In this document: piece by piece, positions 16,795 to 24,567 of the stretch
How the letters are laid out: each line of letters opens with the position of its first letter
Position numbering within the stretch: the first letter of the stretch is position 1
Assembly: GCA_050288105.1 (NCBI GenBank)
Contig: JBNKDE010000009.1
Span: 172,790 to 236,789, forward strand
Length of the DNA: 64,000 nt
Direction of reading: 5' to 3'
Origin: JACNJF01 sp050288105
Lineage (GTDB): Bacteria; Pseudomonadota; Gammaproteobacteria; GCA-001735895
Translations under genes and position numbers: made by a program
The notes under the pieces: generated by a model
Databases searched by the model: none
What the model saw: only the letters and a program-made list of their open reading frames with translations
What the model was told of the DNA's origin: nothing

Positions 16795-18441
16795 TTATAG
16801 CAACTCTTCCTGCATTCGGTAGATGGAATGCAAATAAGGCGAATTTACACGTACCGAATCGGGTAATTGTTTAATTCGTAGATGCCCCAGCGAAACCGTA
16901 GGATACTCATCATAGAAGACCCGGTAAATGCTCCTGTCTTTTAGCCGGACTTCATATATATATGTTCTATCCAGATCCAGCGGCCACTCATTTCTGAGAT
17001 AGTTAGCCAGGTCTTTCATGGCAACCTTGCTGCGCATCATAACCTGTATGGAAACCCCATGCGGATCCGCTTCCGCCAACCATTTTCTACTTAACTGGAT
17101 TTTATTTTCCAGCCATGATTCTGCATTCTGATATTTTTCACTTGAAGTCCCCACTTCAAGCGGCTGATTTTCAGTAACTTTATCAAGTTTAACCGTGGAT
17201 TGTTGATTTTTTTTTGAACTATCCTGCAATTCAGTAGCTTTGCTAATTTTTTCCTGCTCTGGCAGCTGTTCTTGTTCATTTTCAACCACAACAGGGGATG
17301 TTGCTGGCTGAGTGTCTATTCGTGTCTCATTATTGTCGGCAACGGCAACGACAACTGGGGGCTCCTGCACTATTAGTTGCTGTTCTGCAATCTGCTCAGG
17401 CGCTTGATCTGGCACTTCCTGACTGATCTTTTCCGCTGTTACCGGTTTTTGATCAACTTCGACTCGCTCAGCCTGCAACGATGGCTTTTCTGGCATTTCT
17501 ATCGTAGCGACCCCCTCATCCCTATGAAAAACCCCTTCTTTATACGCCAGGTATACGGCAATCAGGATTAAAAGCATAAAAATCGCGGAAATCATCAAAA
17601 TTGGCAGGGTTTTACCTTGCTTGGGGTGTAACTCTGCAAAACCGCTATCCTTGACCGCATTCATTAGATGCTTGCGGGTAACCGTATGCGTGTCATCGGC
17701 AAACGCAGAGAGCAACATTTTATCCGCCAGAATATTGATTCTGCGCAAAAGCCCAGCTGAATGCCTGGCCATCTCCTGTGCCAGCTTCTTATTAATCAGT
17801 TCCGGCCCCTTATAACCGACCTCTCGCATCCTGAAATTCAGGTACCTGTGAATCTCCTCGGCCGTTAAGGGTGACAGATTGAAATCATGGGTGATTCTTT
17901 CTCGCAGCTGACGGATCGAGTTATTACTCAGGTTTTCATCCAGCTCGGGCTGACCAAACAGGATGATCTGCAGCAACTTATGCTGATCAGTTTCGAGGTT
18001 TGATAACAACCGTATTTCTTCTAGTGTCTCCAGCGGCATACCCTGCGCTTCTTCAACAAACAGGACCACCTGCTTATCTTCTGCATGTCTGTCAAGCAGA
18101 TAGCGCTGCAATTTGCTAACCAGTTCATGCTTGGAAGCATCCCTGGAAACTTCGAACTTCAACTCATCAGCAATGACAAACAGAATATCTTCTGGTGACA
18201 CACTGGGGTTGGCGATATAAATGATCTCGACATTGTCGGGTAACTCCTGCTGCAGCATACGACACAGCATGGTTTTACCACTACCCACCTCGCCGACCAC
18301 TTTAATAATCCCCTCTCCACGATGGACTGCGTACACCAGGGCGCCCAGGATATCGCCTCGATTGCCACCATCAAAGAACAGTGACGTATCCGGCGTAATG
18401 CGAAATGGCTGCCTGTTCAGGCCAAAATGTTCTTCATACAC
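16795..18441 (-). CDS. ExeA/MshM-type AAA ATPase with membrane anchor and SPOR-like C-terminus
   Basis: A 548-residue protein starting with GTG. The first 270 residues are an ExeA/MshM AAA domain, with Walker A GEVGSGKT (50-57) and Walker B VVLFVEEAQ (125-133). A membrane helix (about 278-300), a Pro/Glu/Gln-rich periplasmic linker and a C-terminal domain of about 110 residues follow. That domain (IQVM... YLRNEW ... YRVFYDEYPT ... LP ... SPYL) looks SPOR-like, so it may bind peptidoglycan and position the secretin. MshM of the adjacent locus stops at 299 residues and has no such extension. It starts 48 bases after the response regulator gene and is the first structural gene of the second block. 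Confidence 0.85.
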   Translation of the reverse strand: MYEEHFGLNRQPFRITPDTSLFFDGGNRGDILGALVYAVHRGEGIIKVVGEVGSGKTMLCRMLQQELPDNVEIIYIANPSVSPEDILFVIADELKFEVSRDASKHELVSKLQRYLLDRHAEDKQVVLFVEEAQGMPLETLEEIRLLSNLETDQHKLLQIILFGQPELDENLSNNSIRQLRERITHDFNLSPLTAEEIHRYLNFRMREVGYKGPELINKKLAQEMARHSAGLLRRINILADKMLLSAFADDTHTVTRKHLMNAVKDSGFAELHPKQGKTLPILMISAIFMLLILIAVYLAYKEGVFHRDEGVATIEMPEKPSLQAERVEVDQKPVTAEKISQEVPDQAPEQIAEQQLIVQEPPVVVAVADNNETRIDTQPATSPVVVENEQEQLPEQEKISKATELQDSSKKNQQSTVKLDKVTENQPLEVGTSSEKYQNAESWLENKIQLSRKWLAEADPHGVSIQVMMRSKVAMKDLANYLRNEWPLDLDRTYIYEVRLKDRSIYRVFYDEYPTVSLGHLRIKQLPDSVRVNSPYLHSIYRMQEELL

Positions 18442-18489
18442 AGGCAGTCACCAGAACAGATATCATTATTAAAAAAACCTCATCATCAG

Positions 18490-19884
18490 CTACTCTTTAT
18501 CCCCACTTCGCTCCATTCGCCCGTAGAGTGTAGAACGGTTCACCCCTAACAGAGCGGCAGCTTTGCTCATATTATTCGCACTTTCCTTCAGCGCAAGTTC
18601 AATATACTGCTGTTCCACGCGTTTCAGCTCATCATTTAACTGAAAATTTCCCGCGTGTAAATTATCTAGAAATGCCTGCTCTTCATTAAACTCCGTTGCT
18701 CGAGCCCGTTTACCAGTCATCTCAACCTCAAGTACGGAACGCTTTATAGTCTGACCTGGGTACTTGGCAGACAGGCGTATCACAATATTGCGTAATTCAC
18801 GCACGTTACCGGGAAACTCATACTCCATCCACAGAGATTTGGCCTCGTCATCCAGCACAAAGCCCTGGATCTGGGCATTCACCAACTGCTGGAAATGATC
18901 CAGTAAAATCAGCTTATCCTCACCTCGCTCATATAACCCGGGAACCCTTAAAGTTAAAACACTCAACCTGTGATAGAGGTCCTCCCTGAACTGCCCATTG
19001 TCGATTGCTGATAACAGATCTTTATTACTCGCCGCCAATACACGCGCAGTTGAAGTACGCGCTCGCGTTTCACCTAAGCGATAATACTCACCATTTTCCA
19101 GTACGCGCAGCAATTTAGCCTGCAAATCCAGTGGCAAATCAGCAATTTCATCCAGCAGCAAAGTCCCCTCACCGACCTCTTCAAAAAAACCGCTTTTTGA
19201 GTCGGTTGCGCCAGTAAATGCACCGCGTGCATGCCCGAATAACTGTGATTCCAGCAACTCACCATTGAATGCGGCACAATTTAACGTAAAAAACGGACTG
19301 TTTTTACGCATGCTTAAACTGTGCAGATATTGCGCGGTTAATTCCTTGCCGCTGCCTGACGCACCTTCAATTAAAACAGGATAAGGGGAGTCTGCCAGTT
19401 GCTTGATCTGCATGCGAAGCAACTCTATAGCCGGGCTTTGCCCTACGATACCGTTAAGCGGTCGTTGCTCTGCCAGCCCCTGATGCTCAGCAGCCAGATA
19501 GGGGCGCAAACGCGCTTTAAGCGCTGCCACGTCGCAGGGTTTGGAAATAAAATCAACAGCACCCAGCTTTTTTGCGCTCTCCACATATTTACGGTCATCC
19601 TGACCTGACAGAACAATAATTTGTGTCGCCGGAAATTGCTCGTGGATGTACTCGATAACAGCAAAACCTTCGTCCGGTTTATGGGTATCTGGAGGCAGGC
19701 CCAGGTCAACCAGAGCCAGCATGGGTGGAACAGCATAACTTGCCAGCACCTTGATACAGTTGAGGCGATCAAATGCAATTTTGACGTCATATTCGTCGCT
19801 CAGTATATATTCCAGACTCTCGGCAATAATCGAATCATCATCGACTAATAAAAGAGTAGGACGCTGCATCGAATCAGAACTCAT
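18490..19884 (-). CDS. NtrC-family sigma-54-dependent response regulator
   Basis: A 464-residue transcription activator. The receiver domain (about 10-130) has phospho-acceptor Asp60, acidic pocket Asp15-17 and Lys115. The AAA+ domain (about 142-385) has Walker A GASGSGK (174-180) and the sigma-54-contacting loop GAFTGA (221-226). A Fis-type helix-turn-helix lies at the C-terminus (about 435-458). It lies between the MSHA minor pilins and the second assembly block, upstream of and in line with the latter. It resembles PilR/PrsR-type regulators. The unlinked kinase at 2955-4637 is the obvious partner. The prepilin promoter motif at 1342-1357 is a candidate target. Confidence 0.92.
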   Translation of the reverse strand: MSSDSMQRPTLLLVDDDSIIAESLEYILSDEYDVKIAFDRLNCIKVLASYAVPPMLALVDLGLPPDTHKPDEGFAVIEYIHEQFPATQIIVLSGQDDRKYVESAKKLGAVDFISKPCDVAALKARLRPYLAAEHQGLAEQRPLNGIVGQSPAIELLRMQIKQLADSPYPVLIEGASGSGKELTAQYLHSLSMRKNSPFFTLNCAAFNGELLESQLFGHARGAFTGATDSKSGFFEEVGEGTLLLDEIADLPLDLQAKLLRVLENGEYYRLGETRARTSTARVLAASNKDLLSAIDNGQFREDLYHRLSVLTLRVPGLYERGEDKLILLDHFQQLVNAQIQGFVLDDEAKSLWMEYEFPGNVRELRNIVIRLSAKYPGQTIKRSVLEVEMTGKRARATEFNEEQAFLDNLHAGNFQLNDELKRVEQQYIELALKESANNMSKAAALLGVNRSTLYGRMERSGDKE

Positions 19885-19920
19885 GAGGCATCATTGGAGA
19901 AAAGTAAAATGAGTATACTG

Positions 19921-19932
19921 TTGAAATTTCAA
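19921..19932. promoter_or_regulatory. 12-bp perfect palindrome upstream of the response regulator gene
   Basis: TTGAAATTTCAA is a perfect palindrome 37 bases upstream of the regulator's ATG, in the 102-base gap after mshP. Its position suits an operator or activator half-sites, perhaps autoregulation. Palindromes of this size occur by chance in AT-rich gaps, so this is tentative. Confidence 0.3.
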
Positions 19933-19986
19933 CAATTCAAACAGCACTTTAAAATATAGGCAGAAATATCTGATATATAATGTTTT

Positions 19987-20424
19987 TTACGGCGGATTAG
20001 CGGACACTGTAGCACGTAAACGGCGTGAAATGTAGTCAGGATTTGCGCGCCCGCCCAGACTATAGCTGCCACTGACTGCCTCAGCAGTCAGCTCGTAAAC
20101 CGTAACTGTCTCAACACCTTCAATATGATCGGACTGCGAACAGCTCAAACTTACTGTAAAGGGCAGTAATGCGGGTTCAGCTGCACTAAAGCTGATATTC
20201 GCAGCAACCTGTGGACAGCCGTTACCTGCCGGTAACACCTGATAAATCGCATAGTCTAAGCCCGAGCGTGCAGCCTGAATAGCGCGAGCGCCACGTACAG
20301 CCATTGCAACCGTATTGTGCTGGACGACGCTCAGATTAACCATATAACCCAGTAACCCAGCTAGTACCACCAGCAAAAAAATTGCCGTCACCAGAGAAAA
20401 CCCTTTCTGTGAAAGATTGATCAT
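19987..20424 (-). CDS. mshP: MSHA minor pilin-like protein MshP
   Basis: A 145-residue prepilin-like protein. Cleavage is expected after Gly8 giving FSLVTAIFLL, with Thr instead of Glu at +5, as usual for MshP/PilX/GspK-type subunits. A hydrophobic helix to about residue 29 precedes a small head with two Cys. It overlaps mshO by four bases and is the last gene of the minor-pilin set mshC-D-O-P. Confidence 0.85.
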   Translation of the reverse strand: MINLSQKGFSLVTAIFLLVVLAGLLGYMVNLSVVQHNTVAMAVRGARAIQAARSGLDYAIYQVLPAGNGCPQVAANISFSAAEPALLPFTVSLSCSQSDHIEGVETVTVYELTAEAVSGSYSLGGRANPDYISRRLRATVSANPP

Positions 20425-21296
20425 GGCAGGTTATCCACATGCACCTGTTGTAACAGCGTCACTGTTCCAGCCCCTGCAGCACTCAGCGACAGCTCGAGGG
20501 TTATCAACCCTCCGCGCTGCGGGGTGCCCTGTTGGTAATCGATATCGCAGGCAACCACATCACTAGCCACCGCCCCCCCGACAGCACCAGCCAACGCCGC
20601 TAGCTCAGCAACCGTATCGGTGCTACTTTGTGAGGCCTGAAATGCATACCCGGCATATCGGCTCAAACCGGAGCCGCTACTACAAACATAGCTGACCGGC
20701 CCATCAACCAGAAACACTCGCTGACCCGGTGAGCTTAAGCTGAATTTATGCGGTGTAGCCAGCGTCACTCGCTCCTCACCGCCATCAAGATCAAGCGTGA
20801 TCCCGGCGGCACTGATCACGCCCGGATTCAGCCCCAGGGCAGCATCATTATAAATGCCGACATTATTGGTATTATAAATCGCTACACGATAAGCATAGAT
20901 CGAAGGATAGGCGGTAGCATTCAAGTTAGAAAACCTGCCCAACAGGTTAAAATCACTATCGAATGTCGAAAAATCGAGGATTTGTGCCGCAGTGCCATAT
21001 ACCCCGCCCGCTTCGTCTCGATAGCGCGCCCCATCCACCGTGTTTATCATTTCAAGCGCCCAACCTGCTGGACCGTTATCGGTGACTCGAATACTGTTAG
21101 GTAAAGCCCGGTGGATATCTGACACAATCTTTCGCAATGACATTTCAGCCGAGTCCACCAGCTGTTGGCGGCGCACCTGATCAGTATAAGCCTCAATCGG
21201 ACGCGCTATCAGCAATCCAGCTCCCGCAGCCATGACGCCCAGCAGCACAATAACCACAATCAACTCAATCAGCGTGAAGGCCTGCTGCCTATACAT
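20421..21296 (-). CDS. mshO: MSHA minor pilin MshO
   Basis: A 291-residue prepilin: short leader MYRQQA then FTLIELIVVIVLLG, Glu11 at +5. The residue before the cleavage point is Ala6 rather than the usual Gly. The large beta-rich head is typical of GspJ/MshO subunits. It overlaps mshD by one base and mshP by four, showing tight coupling. In MSHA systems MshO is a minor pilin needed for assembly initiation. Confidence 0.88.
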   Translation of the reverse strand: MYRQQAFTLIELIVVIVLLGVMAAGAGLLIARPIEAYTDQVRRQQLVDSAEMSLRKIVSDIHRALPNSIRVTDNGPAGWALEMINTVDGARYRDEAGGVYGTAAQILDFSTFDSDFNLLGRFSNLNATAYPSIYAYRVAIYNTNNVGIYNDAALGLNPGVISAAGITLDLDGGEERVTLATPHKFSLSSPGQRVFLVDGPVSYVCSSGSGLSRYAGYAFQASQSSTDTVAELAALAGAVGGAVASDVVACDIDYQQGTPQRGGLITLELSLSAAGAGTVTLLQQVHVDNLP

Positions 21297-21754
21297 TAGT
21301 AATTCACCCGGAAACTGGACAGGGTGACAGGGTCTATCGCTGGGTGACCAACAACAACATCAATACGCATAGCGTCTGCGTTCGGAACCGATGCAATACC
21401 CTGTGGCGTCACGCTGACATTAACGCTGTAAGCCGATAAACCAGGAATCAGTAATCCATTCTGGTCTCTAACACGTGTATCCGGCAAGCCATTGTAATCC
21501 TGAATATCATCATAGGTAGATCGCGTTTCCCCTTCGACACTATCCGGGTCATTGAACGCCTTCAACCGGATTTCTTCCATATAAGCTTCAGCGATGACCA
21601 GCGCCTGCTGCTGGATGACAGGGTTTGCACTGCGAGCCACCAGACTCGTATAAACGCTCATTAATGCAGTACCAGCGATGCTAATCACGACGATGGTCAC
21701 CAGAATCTCGATCAGGGTAAAAGCAGTGCCCAAGCGTAGAGACTTAATGAACAT
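21296..21754 (-). CDS. mshD: MSHA minor pilin MshD
   Basis: A 152-residue prepilin with leader ending LGTA, then FTLIEILVTIVVIS; Glu16 is at +5. The -1 residue is Ala11, not Gly, as in mshO here. The start overlaps the end of mshC by 11 bases. Head size and place match MshD/GspI-type minor pilins. Confidence 0.88.
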   Translation of the reverse strand: MFIKSLRLGTAFTLIEILVTIVVISIAGTALMSVYTSLVARSANPVIQQQALVIAEAYMEEIRLKAFNDPDSVEGETRSTYDDIQDYNGLPDTRVRDQNGLLIPGLSAYSVNVSVTPQGIASVPNADAMRIDVVVGHPAIDPVTLSSFRVNY

Positions 21755-22232
21755 CTACCAGCCCTGAGTTTATAAACAACGTAAACTGTTTTGCACCAAT
21801 CGAGAACACCGTGTCTGAAGCCAGGTTTTCCAATGAGGAATCAGGTGTAAACCGAACTCTGACAGGAAAAGCGACGCTAGAAGTAATGGTAACACCCGCA
21901 GGAGCGTTAGCCAGGTAATCACTATTACGATTCGCAGGATTAGCTACTGCCAGTGTATAGGGATAAGCCGTATCTCCACATCCTGCAGCACCCTGATGCA
22001 GGGCATAACTGGTTGTGGTCAAGGTCACCTGAACCTTACACCCGGTACTAACGGAAAGTTTTTGAGCATATTGCAGAGCCGACACAGTGTCATTGAAAAA
22101 AGCTGTCGATTCATAGCCTTTCATATCCCCTAAACGCGCAAATGCAACCACACCCAGAATGGACAACAGGATTACAACCGAGATCAACTCAATTAATGTA
22201 AAACCTTTCTGATATCCACCTTGCAATTGCAT
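21744..22232 (-). CDS. mshC: MSHA minor pilin MshC
   Basis: A 162-residue prepilin with a ten-residue leader ending in Gly10, then FTLIELISVVILLS with Glu15 at +5, followed by a GspH-like head. First gene of the minor-pilin operon mshC-D-O-P, starting 122 bases from the divergent mshA; the shared gap must hold promoters for both directions. Two Cys (in STGCK and AGCGD) could pair. Confidence 0.88.
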   Translation of the reverse strand: MQLQGGYQKGFTLIELISVVILLSILGVVAFARLGDMKGYESTAFFNDTVSALQYAQKLSVSTGCKVQVTLTTTSYALHQGAAGCGDTAYPYTLAVANPANRNSDYLANAPAGVTITSSVAFPVRVRFTPDSSLENLASDTVFSIGAKQFTLFINSGLVDVH

Positions 22233-22261
22233 AATCTATAGTCTATTTTAATGTAAAATCA

Positions 22262-22308
22262 TTTACTTAAAGCGCTTAATAAGTATATTACTTTAACTTT
22301 AAAAGTAA
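22262..22308 (+). promoter_or_regulatory. Candidate mshA promoter and inverted repeat
   Basis: TTTACT (22262-22267) and TATATT (22284-22289) are separated by 16 bases and read towards mshA. Immediately after lies a 7-bp inverted repeat, TTACTTT (22288-22294) with AAAGTAA (22302-22308), and AAGCGCTT (22270-22277) sits between the hexamers. These are plausible binding sites in the mshA/mshC divergent control region. An AGAGGT ribosome site (22342-22347) lies seven bases before the mshA ATG. No sigma-54 motif was seen here. Confidence 0.4.
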
Positions 22309-22354
22309 AAAATAACCGGCTAAATTCATTTCTCACAATTCAGAGGTAAGCATT

Positions 22355-22789
22355 ATGAAAAAATCACAAAGCGGTTTCACCCTCATCGAGCTGGTGGTGG
22401 TAATCGTATTATTAGGTATTCTGGGTGTCACCGCATTGGGTAAATTTCAGGATTTATCTGGTAATGCAAGAAACGCGGCCTTATCTGGAATCGCTGCTGA
22501 GTTAGCCAGCGCCTCATCTATTAACTATGCTGGCGGTGTTGTTGATGGTTCATATGCAGTAGATCTTACCGCAGCAAATATATGCACAACTACAATTCTC
22601 GCACCTCTGTTTCAAACAGATGCTTTTCCAGTTGCCTCTCCGGTATACGCTGTAAATGGAACCGGCGACTGTTCAGGCGGAGCGGGGACTACTGTTTCCT
22701 GCACAATTTTCCAGGACACCAACACCGCAACTGCAGGATATGATGCTGCTGATGCACAGGCGACCGCCACTCTAATCTGCGGCGGCTAA
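22355..22789 (+). CDS. mshA: MSHA major pilin MshA
   Basis: A 144-residue major pilin: leader MKKSQSG, mature FTLIELVVVIVLLGILGVTAL with Glu12 at +5, and the KFQDLSGNARNAAL segment that MshA-type pilins share. Two Cys near the C-terminus (CTIFQ and LICGG), as well as earlier Cys, allow a disulfide-bonded loop. A good ribosome site and its own strong terminator fit high, separate expression. It is on the plus strand, opposite to every other msh gene here, whereas in Vibrio the locus runs in one direction. Confidence 0.93.
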   Translation: MKKSQSGFTLIELVVVIVLLGILGVTALGKFQDLSGNARNAALSGIAAELASASSINYAGGVVDGSYAVDLTAANICTTTILAPLFQTDAFPVASPVYAVNGTGDCSGGAGTTVSCTIFQDTNTATAGYDAADAQATATLICGG

Positions 22790-22813
22790 GGAAAACGTTT
22801 CATCAAAAGAAAT

Positions 22814-22849
22814 AAAGCCAGGCACGGATAAACCTGCCTGGCTTTTTTT
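22814..22849 (+). terminator. Rho-independent terminator of mshA
   Basis: An 11-bp perfect stem (22814-22824 with 22835-22845, core GCCAGGC) with a ten-base loop is followed by T residues to 22849. It lies 25 bases after the mshA stop and abuts the end of the convergent mshF, and may also serve that direction since the stem begins with three A. Confidence 0.9.
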
Positions 22850-23309
22850 ACTGTTCTACCTTGCTTAATACCAACTGTCCCACTTTATCATCACTCGACT
22901 GCTGAAATTTTAGCTGGTAACGAGTAATACTGTGATTACTACTTAAATAAACAGTCAGCTGATTATCAATCTCAAAGTACCAACCTGACTTTGAATCCCC
23001 AGATACGCTTTTAACAACCCCATGATAATTCGTAGGTAACGAGCGATAAATTGCCAAAGGGATAAAAGGGTTTTCATTATCAAACTTCTTTAAATCCTCT
23101 TGCTTACCCTTAACCACAAAATCATACAACATCATTGATAGCGAGTAGTTGATATCAGTTAAAACAACATCCCTGGCAATAATTTCAGCTTTCTGAGACA
23201 AGCTCTCTGTATAAGATAAAAATAAAAAGATAAACCCCAGGATGATGATTACCGCCAATATGGAACGAAATCTACCTGCTTCCGGCTGTGAACCCAAACT
23301 CTTACTCAT
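22848..23309 (-). CDS. mshF: MSHA biogenesis protein MshF
   Basis: A 153-residue protein with a short cytoplasmic N-terminus, one membrane helix (about 16-33) and a periplasmic domain with few distinguishing motifs. Size, topology and place directly after mshG identify it as MshF, a poorly characterised accessory protein of MSHA loci. Its stop lies at the base of the mshA terminator. Confidence 0.75.
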   Translation of the reverse strand: MSKSLGSQPEAGRFRSILAVIIILGFIFLFLSYTESLSQKAEIIARDVVLTDINYSLSMMLYDFVVKGKQEDLKKFDNENPFIPLAIYRSLPTNYHGVVKSVSGDSKSGWYFEIDNQLTVYLSSNHSITRYQLKFQQSSDDKVGQLVLSKVEQ

Positions 23310-23346
23310 CAGGAAATTTGACCAGAATCATTCATGAATATCAGCC

Positions 23347-24567
23347 TTAGCCTGCAAGCTTACTGATATCCCACATTGGCACAAATATACCCATAGCCAG
23401 AATCAGTACCAGCGCACCAACAAACACATATATTATTGGTTCAAGTTTATCTGACAGGGTTTTAATATCGTAATCAACTTCCTCTTCATAGAAATCGGCG
23501 ATGTAATCCATCATTTCTTCCAGATTCCCCGCCTCTTCCCCGACCGCAAACATCTGCATCACCACTGGGGTAAACATTCCCGTTTTCTGCGCAGTCAAAG
23601 TCAACGGCTCGCCACGCTCTATACCTTCGCGCATGTTTGAAATATGGTCAGCAATAAAATCATTACCTACTGATCTAGAGATCACCCCCATACCCTGGAC
23701 GATAGGTACACCAGCGCCATACGCCATGGAAAATGAACGCGCAAAACGAGCCAGATACGCGCGCAACAATATATCTCCGATCACTGGTAAGCGAAGAATA
23801 AAGTGATGCCATTTATAGCGACCATTTACGGTTCCAATATATCGCTTAAATCCTGCCCAAACTAGAATGCCTAAAACCAGCATATACGGCCAGTTATCTA
23901 CAAAGAAGTTGGACGTGGTGAGTAGCACGATCGTTTGCCAGGGTAACTCCAGATTATTGGCTTCAAAAAATGAAGCGAACTTGGGAATAACGAATAAATT
24001 AACAATTCCCAGCGCAATAACAATCGCTGTAATTACAATGGTGGGATAACGCAGGGCCGCTGAAATATTATGACTCATACGTCGATTGCGATCGATGTAA
24101 CTGGCCATCTGGGCAAACGCACCATCCAGCTGACCGGTGTTTTCACCCACCTGTATCATGCTGATGTATAGATTGTTAAACACCTTGGGGTGTCTGGCGA
24201 ATGCTATGGAAAGACTACGACCCGATTCCAGTTGCTCATTGGTATCTTTTAATGCCTTAATCAGTAACGGATTACTGATGGATTCGAGTATACCGGTAAT
24301 CGCCCGAGTCACGGGTATACCCGCCTTAATCAGTGCAGCCATTTGGCGCGTAAACATCAGCAATTCTTCGATGCTAACCGTGTACAGATCAAGCCTTTCT
24401 TTGAACTGCTCGAGCACATCAACCTGGACTTTTTTCTCAGATATGGTTAACGGAATCACGCCCTTCTCCATTAACTGTCCGGCAACTGCCTTGCTATTTA
24501 ACGCCTCCAGCTCGCCTTCTGCCAGCTCGCCGTTTTGTCGTCTACCTTTGTAGCTGTATAAAGGCAT
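23347..24567 (-). CDS. mshG: MSHA inner-membrane platform protein MshG
   Basis: A 406-residue GspF/PilC-family protein starting MPLYSYKGRRQNGE. Two GspF repeats each carry a G-E-x-x-G motif (VGENTGQL, VGEEAGNL), and there are three membrane helices, the last near the C-terminus. It docks the MshE ATPase and controls pilus polymerisation. The ATG overlaps the mshE stop (TAATG). Confidence 0.92.
   Translation of the reverse strand: MPLYSYKGRRQNGELAEGELEALNSKAVAGQLMEKGVIPLTISEKKVQVDVLEQFKERLDLYTVSIEELLMFTRQMAALIKAGIPVTRAITGILESISNPLLIKALKDTNEQLESGRSLSIAFARHPKVFNNLYISMIQVGENTGQLDGAFAQMASYIDRNRRMSHNISAALRYPTIVITAIVIALGIVNLFVIPKFASFFEANNLELPWQTIVLLTTSNFFVDNWPYMLVLGILVWAGFKRYIGTVNGRYKWHHFILRLPVIGDILLRAYLARFARSFSMAYGAGVPIVQGMGVISRSVGNDFIADHISNMREGIERGEPLTLTAQKTGMFTPVVMQMFAVGEEAGNLEEMMDYIADFYEEEVDYDIKTLSDKLEPIIYVFVGALVLILAMGIFVPMWDISKLAG

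Noticed and set aside
19443..19790. Open frame of about 115 codons inside the response regulator gene
   Set aside because: A frame-shifted shadow of a clearly coding receiver domain; composition gives no protein-like pattern.
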